Source: Paramoeba atlantica
Taxonomy: Eukaryota; Discosea
Assembly (NCBI GenBank): GCA_977017575.1
Contig: CDRNVI010000031.1
Coordinates: forward strand, 1 to 43,680
Length of the DNA stretch: 43,680 bases
Reading direction: 5' to 3'
The position numbers were made by a program, and so were the translations under genes. Below the pieces are notes generated by a model that saw nothing but the letters and a program-made list of their open reading frames with translations, made no database searches and was not told where the DNA came from. How positions within the stretch are numbered: the stretch's first letter is position 1; every line of letters starts with the position of its first letter. Positions 18,742 through 28,509 of this stretch are shown in pieces.

Positions 18742-18934
18742 CCCCAGGCATAAAGGGGCGGGGGAGATACAAAGCATCAGGTGTAGCAGATTCCTACTGA
18801 AAAGAAATCGTGTCTCTCTGCACAATAAAATACGCTTGCTTGGAGTCAAAGGCGTACAGAGAGATAGGATTTCTTTTCAGTAGGAATCTGCTACACCTAT
18901 TGCTTCGTATCTCCCTCGCCCCTTTATGCCTGGG
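18742..18934. repeat. Long hairpin, 67-base arms
   Basis: 18742-18809 and 18868-18934 are inverted copies (CCCCAGGCATAAAGGGGCGG against its complement, and so on) with about 6 mismatches. The 58-base loop has a further TCTCTCTG/CAGAGAGA pairing. The right arm continues as the repeat element at 18935-19484, so the left arm is probably an inverted partial copy of that element's start. Confidence 0.7.
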
Positions 18935-19484
18935 TTCTATAAACCCACGAAAAAGTGGTCAGCTGGCCACCACCTGAAAAAGTGGTCGGCAGGCCACCCG
19001 CTGAAAAAGTGGTCAGATCCTCACTCCTCTAGGGGGTGGTCAGCAGGCCACGTTTTTAGGAGTTGAAGATTCATCTTACACATACGAAATGCAAACCGTC
19101 TTTTCGGTGGTCAGCTGACCATTTTTTCGTCAGGCGGCCAGCTGGCCAACTTTTCCACAAGGTGGCCAGCTGGCCAACTTCTTCAGAAGGTGGCCAGCTG
19201 GCCATTTTTTCACGGGTTTGTCAGTTGGCCATAAAAAATAGTGCTTCTTTTTCGTTCATTCGTTATGGCCCCGGCCGCTGAAGCACGTTTTGAAGAAACG
19301 AATAGGCCTCGAACATATTTTAGGAGCTGAAAAGAGTTCCCCAAACTTTGAAACAGTTGTACTTTATGAAATTGGGGATGATAATGAATCATCTTTGCGA
19401 TTTTTTGTTCCACGCTCGCACGCTTGCCGCGTTCCAAGTCACGATTTTAGTAAACAGGTTCTAAAAACTGCGTACTCAACTTGA
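18868..19484 (+). repeat. Dispersed element with GGCCAGCTGGCC array, copy 1
   Basis: The order is: a conserved head (TTTCTTTTCAGTAGGAATCT, CTGCTACACCT), an array of about eight degenerate units of 27-35 bases around GGCCAGCTGGCC joined by GAAAAAGTGG, and a conserved tail (from GTTATGGCCCCGGCC, 19261). The tail holds a protein-like frame (PNFETVVLYEIGDDNESSLR). The second copy at 23345-23884 keeps head and tail but differs in the array. The tail frame is interrupted relative to the ATG at 19264, so I do not call a gene. Confidence 0.65.
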
Positions 19485-19680
19485 TTTTTTTTATTTTTGA
19501 TGCAATACTGAGATTCTGTAATGAAAAATACCTGTGCTTTTAAACTTTTACAGGGTACAGTATAACTTTTTGGGGGGTCAGACAGTAAAGTAGGTCAGAG
19601 GACGTGGAAAAATAGTGTAAAGTAATCTCTAGTATTTCATATTAGTAATCTCTAGTATTTCATATGCCCTTTGGCCTACT

Positions 19681-19990
19681 TCACCAAAAGTAACCGCTTA
19701 CGATAGTTCCGGAAGATATTCTTAAATGTTTCCGGTTGATCTTCTGAAAAAAACGGAAAGTTTCAATGATGGACTCCCGAAGTTGAGTCTGATTTCGGGG
19801 TTTCAGCACATCCTTTATGCGGCGAGACATTGCTGTCCACGCCATTTCAACGGGATTTAAATCAGGGGAGAGAGGGAGCAAGTCAAGACGACGTTTCAGA
19901 TACTTTTTTTATCAATCGAATGGGTGGGGGCGTTGTCCATTCGAAGGATGGCCTTCCGGTGCGAATATTACTTGTCTCGGAAACATTGTT
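19681..19990 (-). pseudogene. Tc1/mariner-type transposase fragment
   Basis: The minus strand shows ILRMDNAPTHSIDKK (second Asp) and, in another frame, LLPLSPDLNPVEMAWTAMSR (Glu) to a stop at 19681. The stretch between the Asp and Glu motifs is shorter than in an intact transposase, so it carries a small deletion plus a frame change. The N-terminal two thirds is not recognisable. It is a separate lineage from the copy at 2-691 (AWTAM in place of LWGEL). Confidence 0.7.
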
Positions 19991-20348
19991 GGGTATACCA
20001 GTGCTTCAAGCTGCGCTGTTTCTTCTTTCCGAGGACCCCTTATATAGTACGACGCATGCATAGTACGACGCATGCATGTGTGTGAAATATGGTTTCTCAC
20101 TCAAGGTTGAGAAACCCCACATTGCACGCCAAACAAAGCACGGTACAAGTTGTTTACCACGTGAACTGCATGTAACAAAATGATTTTTAAATCCAAATCA
20201 CGTGCAAAGAGGTTTTAGATTTTAAGAGTAGTATTTATCTCAATAATGTGCAATAGGGTAATAAGCAAAATAAAAGGGTTAGGCGATGATAGTACTTTAT
20301 CTTAGTAGGCAGAGCAGTACTTTGAACTAACACTCGCACTTCAACACC

Positions 20349-21065
20349 ATGCAACGTGCCGTGCGCGCGGTTGATGTCCCCTCTCGACCCAGTAAGGTAC
20401 GAAACGCGGTTCTCCCACAAGAATACAATATGTTTCGACTACTGAGTAACGCCAGTTTCGCTGAGGAGTCATGGACCGAGAAAACGCCCGCTTGTGTGTG
20501 GAAGCATGTGGAGTGTAACGATGAGGGAGAGGTGACAAAGATACAATGGCGCAAATACTTAAGCGCATATACAAAGGAAGAGGAGAGAGTCTCTCTAAAA
20601 GGTTCACTGCGATGGAATTTCCTACCCGACACATTGATCTCCGTCGATGTTTCCTTGCAGGAGGTTTTGGAGGGGCATGTAGACTTGGCGGTACTACCAG
20701 CAGGACTGAAAAAGTTTGACATTCGTACGAATCAGTTCAGCGGAGGTTTGGACTTAACGCATTTGCCGTCTACTCTGGAAGATTTGAGTTTGGGATCCAA
20801 TCGTTTTGAAGGTGAAATTGACCTTACACGCCTCCCCGATACTTTGAAAAGGCTCGACCTTGGTCATAATAGTCTTCGCGGAAAACCTGATCTCACCAAG
20901 CTCCCGGAAGCGCTAACATGGGCCATGCTCCTTCACAACCTTTTCGTCATACCTGACTTTATTCCGGAAGGTGTTCACATCGAGCCATATGTGAGAAAGA
21001 AACATCCACCCTGTGGATATAACCCGTACAGTCTGAAGAACCGACATAAAAACATTTTTAAATAA
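20349..21065 (+). CDS. LRR protein, copy B, 238 aa (intact)
   Basis: Function unknown. N-terminal cap with two Cys (TPACVWKHVECNDEGEVTK), then about five LRR units of 23-24 residues with the pattern 'DLTxLPxxLxxLxLxxNxFxG' (for example IDLTRLPDTLKRLDLGHNSL), and a basic C-terminal tail (SLKNRHKNIFK). No signal peptide or membrane segment is evident. The start is the ATG in CAACACCATGC, conserved in copy A. About 80 bases of 5' flank are also shared with A. It is the only complete member of the A/B/C subfamily here. LRR proteins usually bind other proteins; similar LRR proteins are abundant in kinetoplastid relatives. Confidence 0.85.
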   Translation: MQRAVRAVDVPSRPSKVRNAVLPQEYNMFRLLSNASFAEESWTEKTPACVWKHVECNDEGEVTKIQWRKYLSAYTKEEERVSLKGSLRWNFLPDTLISVDVSLQEVLEGHVDLAVLPAGLKKFDIRTNQFSGGLDLTHLPSTLEDLSLGSNRFEGEIDLTRLPDTLKRLDLGHNSLRGKPDLTKLPEALTWAMLLHNLFVIPDFIPEGVHIEPYVRKKHPPCGYNPYSLKNRHKNIFK

Positions 21066-22785
21066 AATGCGGTACTTGGAGTAGGTAGACTGAAGTAGTA
21101 CTTAATAAACATTTCTCTTGTAAAATGTTACGGAGTATAACACTAGAATCTAGTTTTCTTTGATTTTTATATGATTTACGTGTTAGAGTCGAATATCAAT
21201 CTATGAATAGGTTTAATGGAGTTAAAACTATTCAACACAGTTAAAAGATGTCACAGAGTCTGTCTGTAAGAATTTTGCATAGCCAATACACGCAACGCTA
21301 GATTCTTTCTAGCACTATACATTGTAATATATATTTTTTGGGTTCACCGGCACTATAAATGTAAATTGAAAGCAAAACAAATCGTAAAACCAATTTGGTC
21401 CAAAGGATAATTGATTTTGGTCAAAAAAAGTTGAAAAAGAATTAATAATTTCTTTTTTTTTTAATTTCTAACAGTTGCCTCAAGAATACGACCCGTTGCC
21501 CCTGGAAACTACACCCATAGACCGTGGATTATTTCGCTTTAGGTGGAATTTTGGAAAAGCACGGAAACTTGGTTCAATCTTGTGGGCTTAAAACAGTAAA
21601 CCTCAATTTTTTTGTGGAACTAAAGTTTTTACTAGCGCGCCACAACCACATAAATTAACGTAACTTTAATTAACGTAGCATTAATTAACGTAAACACTTT
21701 TTTCTCCCAGAAATTACGTTAAATAATGTTATTCTTAATTAAAGTTTCACCGATATCCTAACTTTACCAAGTCAACTGGAGAAAATTGGCATTTTTCCAA
21801 TACTGAATGAGTTTCATCCACTTGTAGCTCCCGCATTAGCACAACTTATTGATGCTTACACCGATTACCTCGGCGACCGTCTGGACAAGTACACTTGCAA
21901 CCTTGTAGACCAATGTTCACAGTGCAATAACACTAAGTTTCACCTTTAACCTCATAGTTGTGGTCACCATTTTCATCTACCTCATACCTACGAATGTTCA
22001 GCTACGACCCTACCTAAGCATGTAGGTACAGGACCTCTTTGTATCTCTGATTCGCCAACAGAGTCACTCGCACTAGACTACATTTCTCGTCAATATGTTC
22101 GGTCGGTGTAGAGACACGAAGGATGCGTGAAAAATCAACCCAGCTGACAGAAATTTTCCTCTTCGAGATGGAACGGGGTCTGCTAAACGAAGTATAAAGG
22201 GCGGGGGTCCGACACGCGAAGTATAAGGGGGGAGTCATAGCATTCGTAAATCCTCTTAGTTTTCGGGATAGCTTCTCTAAATGTCTACACGCATACGGTC
22301 CGATGCCTCCCCTCGTCCTAATCATACCTGCCACAGGCCTCCAGACAAGGGATGTACCGGTCTGACGCCTGAAAATTGCAGCTTCAAAAATATAGCTTTT
22401 GAAGTTTTTGAAGTACTTGTAGAATTCGGTGGCGTGTTGGCTCACGTTTTCTGCCCATACTTCTCATCAAATAACAAAGAACACTAACCTCATCGTACTT
22501 CTCCAAAAAACACGAAGCAAATCGTTCTCCCGTCGTTTCCGTTCTCCTTCTTGGCTCTTCTGAAGTGGTACTTTCACCTTCTTCGACAGCGTTTTCCGCT
22601 AAAAGCTTTAGAGTGATCTTCAGGATAATGGCAGTCAATAACCACCGTACTAGTCGCTTCGTTAAACGCAGTGATTTGTTTGAAATGTAAACAAAATTTT
22701 AAATACAAATCGTCAATATTATTTACATTTAGCGAGCAGTGCTTTGGAGAGTAGTACTTTGAACTAACACTCGTATTTCAACACA
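21066..22785. other. No gene recognised
   Basis: The 3' flank of copy B (to about 21145) matches that of copy A. 21645-21745 has several TTAATTAACGTAA words. Two minus-strand frames (22014-22445 and 22384-22638) overlap and have no clear motif; the second has a basic, acidic-patched composition and ends at the same LQKLQKLYF-like AT-rich site as the first begins. From about 22690 the 5' flank of copy C begins. Confidence 0.4.
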
Positions 22786-23174
22786 ATGCAACGTGCCGTA
22801 CGCGTGGCCGATGTCCCCTCTCGACCCGGTAAGGTGCGAAACGCAGTTCTCCCACAAGAATACAATATGTTTCGACTACTGAGTAACGCCAGTTTCGCTG
22901 AGGAATCATGGACCGAGAAAACGCCTGCTTGTGTGTGGAAGCATGTGGAGTGTAACAATGAGGGAGAGGTGACAAAGATACAATGGACCAGATACGAAAG
23001 AGTATACGTGTGTGTACAGGAAGAGGAGAGAGTCTCTCTAAAAGGTTCACTGCGATGGAATTTCCTGCCCGATACGTTGATCTCCTTCGATGCTTCCTTG
23101 CAAGAGGTTTTGGAGGGGCACGTAGACTTGGCGGTTCTACCGGCAGGATTGAAAAAGTTTGATATTCGTTCGAA
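22786..23174 (+). pseudogene. LRR gene copy C, truncated
   Basis: It is almost identical to copy B from the ATG through KKFDIR. Homology stops at 23174 inside the first full LRR. The following bases (ACATACTCTATACCCCCC) are unrelated and lead after 170 bases to the repeat element at 23345. The frame stays open to 23298, so a 170-residue protein with cap but no LRR array could be made. This is probably a truncation by insertion or rearrangement. Confidence 0.8.
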
Positions 23175-23344
23175 ACATACTCTATACCCCCCTATACCTT
23201 CCCCCTGGAACCCCCGGGATCCCCCACCCGGGTCCAGCGAACTCCATAGCCGAAAAAACGCCAAGTACTGTATGCCATTGGTTTCTTTTGGGACCTGACT
23301 GGGTTTGCCTCGGTTTGCATTTTACTGGTTTCAGTCCTCTTAGA

Positions 23345-23884
23345 TATACAATTTCTTTTCAGTGGGAATTTGCTACACCTGTTGCTTCGTATCTCCCTCG
23401 CCCCTTTAAGCCTGGGTTCTATAAACCCACGAAACGTGATCAGCTGGCCACCCGCTGAAAAAATGGCCAACTCGTCACCCCCTGAAAAAGTTGCCTGCTG
23501 ATCATCCCCTGAAAACGTGGCCGGCTGACCATCCCCTTAAAAAAGTGGCCAACTCACCACCCGCTGAGAAAGTGGCCAGCTGGCCATTTTTTCACGGGGT
23601 TGTCAGTTGGCCATAAAAAATAGTACTTCTTTTTCGTTCATTCGTTATGGCCCCGGCCACTGAAGCACGTTTTGAAGAACCAAATAGTTCGCGAACTTAG
23701 TTTAGGAGCTGAAAAAGATTCCCCAAATTTTGAAACAGTTGTAGTTTATGAAATTGGGGATGATAATGAATCGTCTTTGCGATTTTTTATTCCACGCCCG
23801 CACACTTGAGCGTTCCGCACACTTGAGCGAGCCGCGTTCCGAGTCACGATTTTAGTAAACAGGTTCTAAAAACTGCGTACTCAC
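23345..23884 (+). repeat. Dispersed element with GGCCAGCTGGCC array, copy 2
   Basis: It matches 18868-19484 at the head (TTTCTTTTCAGTGGGAATTT) and tail (GTTATGGCCCCGGCC onward). Its array has units such as CTGAAAAAGTTGCCTGCTGA. The tail frame (PNFETVVVYEIGDDNESSLR) is interrupted by a short CACACTTGAGCG duplication (23799-23829). It lies downstream of the truncated LRR copy C, as copy 1 lies downstream of LRR copy A, so the LRR-plus-element block may have duplicated together. Confidence 0.65.
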
Positions 23885-24599
23885 TACGGGGATAGTGAGT
23901 ACTCACTACTCACTGAGACTGGGTAGTGATACTCCTAGCATGGGGATTATGAAAAAAAAAATATTGCAGCTGTGATTTAATCTTAAGATTTTCTTTAGTT
24001 TCTATTAGCACTGTTTCGGAAATGATTAAGAAGGCAATACGTCTCTTCTGAGGCAAATTAACCCAGTATCTTCTCAACAAGAACGTAAGCGCATTCACAC
24101 CTCTCACCCCACTCCTTACCACACTCCACAGTATCCTCGTCCAACAATTATTGGGCCCCTGGTTTTTACCCCCCCCCCCTCCTAGCGTTGCTTTTCACCA
24201 AAACCAGGCAACGCTAGGATAGGGGGGGAGAGTAAGTGGGGGGGACTATGACAAATAAGTGGGAGGCACAGTACTTAGAAATGCATTTAGAAGTACATTA
24301 AAAGTGTATTCAAAAAATTATTTGTTTTGCGCAATTTAGGTACTAATCCTCCCAAAAGACAATGAGTAACCACTGTATGCACTATTCGAAGCCAAAACTG
24401 GATTGCGTTGAAGTGGGGGAGACAGTATGTAAAAACATTTAAATTATAAAGGTTCGCTCATCGTTAACCATCGATAAATTCATCCGAAAATTCATGAAAC
24501 ATCGATAAATACCCATCCATCTGCTGCCTACATTTATGGTTCACATTCGACTAAAAGAGTCCCATTTTTCCTCTACCTCTCTTTCTCTTCTACCCCCCC
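23885..24599. other. No gene recognised; contains a 60-bp micro-element
   Basis: Apart from the micro-element at 24169-24228 and the related ends TGACAAATAAGTGGG (24248) and GCGTTGAAGTGGGGG (24404), nothing is supported. 24566-24599 is a pyrimidine-rich tract directly before the HslV start codon. Confidence 0.45.
24169..24228. repeat. 60-bp inverted-repeat micro-element, second copy
   Basis: A C run, then TCCTAGCGTTGC, a short spacer (TTTTCACCAAAACCAG), then GCAACGCTAGGATAGGGGGG. It matches 15125-15181. The spacer also contains the CCAAAACC word found near other C-tract ends (15310, 24394). Confidence 0.65.
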
Positions 24600-26198
24600 A
24601 TGCGTCCTCCCACCCCTTTTTCCTCCCCACTCTACGCCCTCACCCGTCGTTTCACCACCATCCTGGCCGTACGCAAAGGCAACGTGGTCGCACTGATGGG
24701 CGACAGCCGCGTCACTCTGGGCCAAAGCATCATTGCCAAAGACACCGCCCGGAAACTACGAAGGGCGGGACCTCCCCTCATCTCCCGCTATGACCGCAAA
24801 CCCCAACCCCGAGGAGAAAGCGCAGGGGTCTATGGTGAGCGAACACCACCGTACACCACGCCCCCAAAAGACGAAATCGAAAAACAACACAATCTACCCT
24901 CGGTAACTCACGGATCAAAGACCTTTCCTCCTTCGTCTTCTTCCCCACCTCCTCATGCGTCACAACAACAAGAAAACGAAAGGTTCAAAAACCAAACCCC
25001 AACCCCAACTCCAACAACAACAACAACAACACCTTTTTCTTGCCAAGAAAAACAAAACCTTTTCAAAAATAAACCAACAACAACATTAACAACACAAGAA
25101 GAAGAAGAACAACAACAAGAGAAGAAAAACCACAACCCCAACCCCAACCACCATGAAAAAGGTGGTTCTTCATCTTCGGGGTCTTCGGGGTCTTCTTCTT
25201 CTCTCAACCCCCAACCCCAAGAACAACCCCCCCCACCCCCGAACCCCAACGACGCCCTTGGCTCCGTCATGGTCGGCTTCGCGGGCTCCACCGCGGACGC
25301 CATGACACTCCTCTCGAAGCTCGAGGCACAGCTCGCGGCGCACCCCGCCCAGCTCACCCGGGCCTGCGTCGAGCTCGCGAAGGAGTGGCGCGGGGACAAG
25401 AACCTCCGCCGGCTCGAGGCCTCCATGGTCGTCTGCGATGCCAAGGAGACGCTGGAGATCGATGGCGCAGGCAACGTGCTGACCCCCGAGGCGGATGGGA
25501 TTGTGGGGATTGGCAGCGGGGGGCAATACGCGAAGGCGGCCGCAAGGGCGCTGGTGGGGGTGGAGGGGTGGGGGGCGGAGAGGGTGTGCCGGAGGGCGAT
25601 GGAGGTGGCGGCGAGTATTGATTTGTTCAGCAATGACAGGTTCGAGGTGGATGTGATGGTGGGGGAGGGGGAGGGGGGGGAGGGGGAGATGGGGGAAAAG
25701 GGGGGGATGGGGGGAGAAGGAGAAAAGGGGGGGATGGGGGGGAAGGGGGAGATGGGGGGAGAAGGAGAAAAGGGGGGGATGGGGGGGAAGGGGGAGGTGG
25801 GGGGAGAAGGAGAAAAGGGGGAGATGGGGGGGAAGGGGGAGATGGGGGAAAAGAAAGGGAAAGAGGTGGGAATGGGGGAGAAAAAAAGGGGAGAGGACAA
25901 CGGGGAAGAGGTGAAGGAGAAAGGGGAAGGGGGTGAGGGGAGAGGGGAGGGGGGGAAGGACGTGGGTTCCGAGGTTGCGGCTGAGGAAAGGCCGGCGGGG
26001 GGGGAAGAGGGGAAGAAGGGGTCGGTCACCCACGAGGGTGGGAAGACGAAGCGGGGTGAGGAAACGGATGGGGAAAAGTCGGGGGCTCAAGGGGAGAAGG
26101 CACGCAAGGCGAGTCCAAAGTTAGCGAAAGATGCGCCCGCTGCTGATGTCAAGCCGTGCGATTCGAGTGTGAAGTCACCCAAAAAGGAGAAGAAATGA
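24600..26198 (+). CDS. hslV: Mitochondrial HslV (ClpQ) protease subunit with large insert and tail, 532 aa
   Basis: HslV forms a two-ring peptidase driven by the HslU ATPase, in mitochondria in eukaryotes. A short basic presequence ends RRF, then the N-terminal catalytic Thr19 in TTILAVRKGN. ALMGDSRVTLG and the Lys-rich ARKLRR follow. Residues 56-220 are a low-complexity Pro/Gln/Thr/Asn/Ser insert. The core resumes with GSVMVGFAGSTADAMTL, continues with ACVELAKEWRGDKNLRRLEA and GIGSGGQYAKAAARAL, and ends near residue 352. Residues 353-532 are a Gly/Glu/Lys/Met repeat tail with a basic end. Bacterial HslV is about 175 aa. The insert could be an unspliced intron: it is T-poor, so an open frame there means little, and CTATGGTGAGC (about 24830) and a pyrimidine tract before AG (about 25218) are candidate sites. 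It ends with TGA. Confidence 0.88.
   Translation: MRPPTPFSSPLYALTRRFTTILAVRKGNVVALMGDSRVTLGQSIIAKDTARKLRRAGPPLISRYDRKPQPRGESAGVYGERTPPYTTPPKDEIEKQHNLPSVTHGSKTFPPSSSSPPPHASQQQENERFKNQTPTPTPTTTTTTPFSCQEKQNLFKNKPTTTLTTQEEEEQQQEKKNHNPNPNHHEKGGSSSSGSSGSSSSLNPQPQEQPPPPPNPNDALGSVMVGFAGSTADAMTLLSKLEAQLAAHPAQLTRACVELAKEWRGDKNLRRLEASMVVCDAKETLEIDGAGNVLTPEADGIVGIGSGGQYAKAAARALVGVEGWGAERVCRRAMEVAASIDLFSNDRFEVDVMVGEGEGGEGEMGEKGGMGGEGEKGGMGGKGEMGGEGEKGGMGGKGEVGGEGEKGEMGGKGEMGEKKGKEVGMGEKKRGEDNGEEVKEKGEGGEGRGEGGKDVGSEVAAEERPAGGEEGKKGSVTHEGGKTKRGEETDGEKSGAQGEKARKASPKLAKDAPAADVKPCDSSVKSPKKEKK
25655..26010 (+). repeat. G-rich tandem repeat in the HslV tail
   Basis: The plus strand is almost pure purine with many runs of four or more G. 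A unit of about 48 bases (16 residues, GGEGEKGGMGGKGEMG) repeats about three times and then decays. The sequence could form G-quadruplexes and is prone to slippage. The long antisense frames across it are a by-product of this composition. Confidence 0.7.
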
Positions 26199-26579
26199 GG
26201 GAGATGGGAGAGTCCTGGTATTTATCTTGATATTTGCGATCATTGCATTTTTTTTTGTTGTCGGTGGAACAGATTCCCAGGGGATGTAATTTTTCCAATA
26301 CCTTCATGTAACTCTTTTACTGCGATAAATTGTGTTATCACCCATACATCGAACTCTTTCGAGGAGGATATATTTTTTACTCCATCAATCGAATGCGAGT
26401 GGTGTGATGATATTGCCCATCTACGGAGAAACATCATTAAGACACTTTTATATTTCTCGTTTGATCTATGCAGTTTGCTTTGTGGAAATCAAAACTCACA
26501 TCAGAGCCGATTCTCAATGAGATTTTAACCTATTCGACCTTTTTTACAGTTTTTGTCATTTTTTCATGTCTTTGGTTCT
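26199..26579. other. No gene recognised
   Basis: AT-rich 3' flank of HslV. Frames of about 60 codons on both strands have no motif. Confidence 0.5.
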
Positions 26580-26602
26580 TTTTACATTTACCTTGAAGAT
26601 TA
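26580..26602 (+). promoter_or_regulatory. Candidate trans-splice acceptor before LRR copy D
   Basis: A T-rich tract (26545-26595) ends in CATTTACCTTGAAG, four bases before the ATG. The same sequence precedes copy E. A pyrimidine tract followed by AG and a very short leader is the usual acceptor layout where SL trans-splicing is used. Inferred from position. Confidence 0.45.
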
Positions 26603-27068
26603 ATGTACGGTACCTATTGCATCGACGACGGCTCCGATTTACGTCGAGGCAAAGTGACCTCTCTGCTGCTACCCCAAGAGGATATGCTGGAACGTTTCAT
26701 TTCAAATCCAACGGGAAGGCACAAATTTCACTTCGGGATTAGAAGTTTTATATCTCAATAACAATGGTTCCGTCGATCTTTCTCATCTACCGGACCTGAA
26801 AGAACTCTACTTGGGCAACAACATGTTTACAGGGCCTCTTTCTTTGCAACATTTCCCCACATCGCTTAAGGTTGCTCACTTTGGCAACAATTTATTCTCT
26901 GGTTTGGTAATGTTTGACCGACTTCCCAAAGGCATGATAGATTTGTCCCTGCAGAATAATAGAGATCTTTATGGCGAGATCAACAGTTCCGCCCTTCCCA
27001 AAGATTTACGAAGTCTCACATACTGGGGTACAGGAATTTATTTGAAATCTACGCAGTATCTAGGCTAG
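26603..27068 (+). pseudogene. LRR gene copy D, internal deletion
   Basis: It starts like copies E and F (MYGTYCIDDGSDLRRGKVTS). After GRHK, about 340 bases present in copy E are missing, including the Cys cap and the first LRRs, and the frame shifts. From about 26735 the 3' LRRs resume in another frame (SVDLSHLPDLKELYLGNNMF), with an open frame to TAG at 27066-27068. The reading ends 17 codons after the joint. It is dead as a full-length gene. Confidence 0.85.
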
Positions 27069-27620
27069 ACAAAAATTGAATCTTTGGAAAATTGAAGCAC
27101 ATTTAGGCACATAATTTTTGGTGAAATTGAAGCAAAAGTTTAGCTTTTTTTATTTCCGATTTCTGTAATAACAAATGGGTCACCGGCAGTGCAAATGTAG
27201 GTTGAAATGTGTTTTTTTGTAAAAAGAAATTTTTTCATAAATTGTATCTTAAAATCGGTGTTGTATTGTATTTAAACGTTCGGTGAACGGTTTTAGCGGC
27301 ATTCAAAGTGGTATTTCAACTCTTTTACACTCTGCTTTCCACTGACTACAATTCACTTACGTCACATACAGTTGCACGGGTACAGTTGTCGGTTAGATAT
27401 CAAGAAAACACTACTCTCTACATACATTGTATATGTATCTTCACTTACTTGAGGAGCTGTCGGTGGCGAGATTTCACGAGATTTCGCGAATATTCACCGG
27501 GGGGTTATCATGGTTTCGCGAGGTTTCATCGACGTTTCGAAAGGTCTCGTCGAGGCTTCTAGGGGTTTCAAAATGTAAAGAGGAACACAGGAATAAAGGA
27601 AAAATTTACTCCGCCTCCCA
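27069..27620. other. No gene recognised
   Basis: AT-rich flank, then from 27460 a stretch rich in TTTCGCGAGGTTTC-like words (27470-27560). TAAAGAGGAACACAGGAATA at 27576 is a fragment of the compound repeat described at 3960-4330. Confidence 0.4.
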
Positions 27621-27627
27621 TAAGTAC

Positions 27628-27745
27628 AGTGGTGATCAGCGTCTTTTACCCGCCCCCCTACAGGTCTTGTATTTTGTTCGATTTTGGAAAAATTTTGTAT
27701 GGGACTGTTTTTCGACCCAATCGTTCCGAATCCGAGGTCCTTCTC
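27628..27745 (+). repeat. Tc1/mariner-type MITE end, second copy
   Basis: It begins CAGTGGTGATCAGCGTCTTT after TA (27626-27627) and matches 18349-18430, including GACCCAATCGTTCCGAATCC. A 26-base stretch (TGGAAAAATTTTGTATGGGAC and flank) is extra. The right end was not found. Confidence 0.5.
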
Positions 27746-27775
27746 ACTTGTGGACACCTGAGGAGCTGCGAGTAT

Positions 27776-27907
27776 CATCTCGCGTAATCTCGCGTGATCT
27801 CACGTGATCTCGTTTTGAGGTCGTCCAACCACCCTCCCGAGCCAAATCCGCTCTCGAGAGATCTCGCGTGATCGCACGTGATCTCGCATGATCTCGCGTG
27901 ATCTCAT
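27776..27907. repeat. 10-bp periodic GATCTCGCGT array in two blocks
   Basis: Blocks at 27776-27812 and 27857-27907 consist of ATCTCRCGTG words at an exact 10-base step, nine in total. About 45 unrelated bases separate the blocks. The step equals one DNA helical turn. Confidence 0.65.
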
Positions 27908-28157
27908 ACTGGGCCTCACCCGCAGCCCCTCATCTGTATCATTCCTAAACTGGAGAAAAAGCTACAAAAAACTCGATATTTTTTTTACAGAGTACATTTT
28001 TTTCAAGATCAATACATTTTAATAATTCATGACAAAGGAGCACCGCCCCCTATGTTTACCTTACTCTCGCGTGCGCCCTGAGATGCGCACGGCACTCGTG
28101 ATTGAATACGGGCGACTTAAGTCCTATAAGGCAGTCGCAAAACTTCATAAATTATAG

Positions 28158-28509
28158 ATCCTCCACAGGAGGGCTGTGTGAGAGCTCTCGAACGTGCTAA
28201 CATTTTCCAAAATTGGCTAAAAGTTTTACAAATTTTAGACCCTCCCCAGCATTAGCTGATCCCCCCTGTGTACTACATTTGTTCGATGGCTTAAGGCAAT
28301 GAAAATTACCTTAAAATCCAGTAAAAATACGTTTGTTCATTCGTACCCATCAAATATGGAAGATTTATTATTATTTTCTTATTTATTAATATTTTCTTCT
28401 ACAGGGGGGATCAGCTAATGCTGGGGGGTCTAAAATTTGTAAAACTTGGCCCATTTTGGAAAATAATAGCCCATTCGAGAGCTCTCACACAACCCTCCTG
28501 CGGAGGATA
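28158..28509. mobile_element. 352-bp element with 110-base inverted ends
   Basis: 28158-28268 and 28401-28509 are inverted copies. Each runs from a CCTCC-GGAGG hairpin through GTGTGAGAGCTCTCGA and ACAAATTTTAGAC to GCTGATCCCCCCTGT. About 130 AT-rich bases separate the arms. No gene is inside. The third arm at 28868-28980 shows this is a dispersed family. Confidence 0.65.

Noticed and set aside
22014-22638. Two overlapping minus-strand ORFs of 143 and 84 codons
   Set aside because: No motif, no clear ATG for the longer one, and composition like the surrounding AT-rich DNA.
24953-26090. Long minus-strand ORFs (358 and 306 codons) opposite HslV
   Set aside because: They are Ser/Pro/Phe low-complexity translations of the T-poor and purine-rich tracts. 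The plus strand carries the recognisable HslV core.
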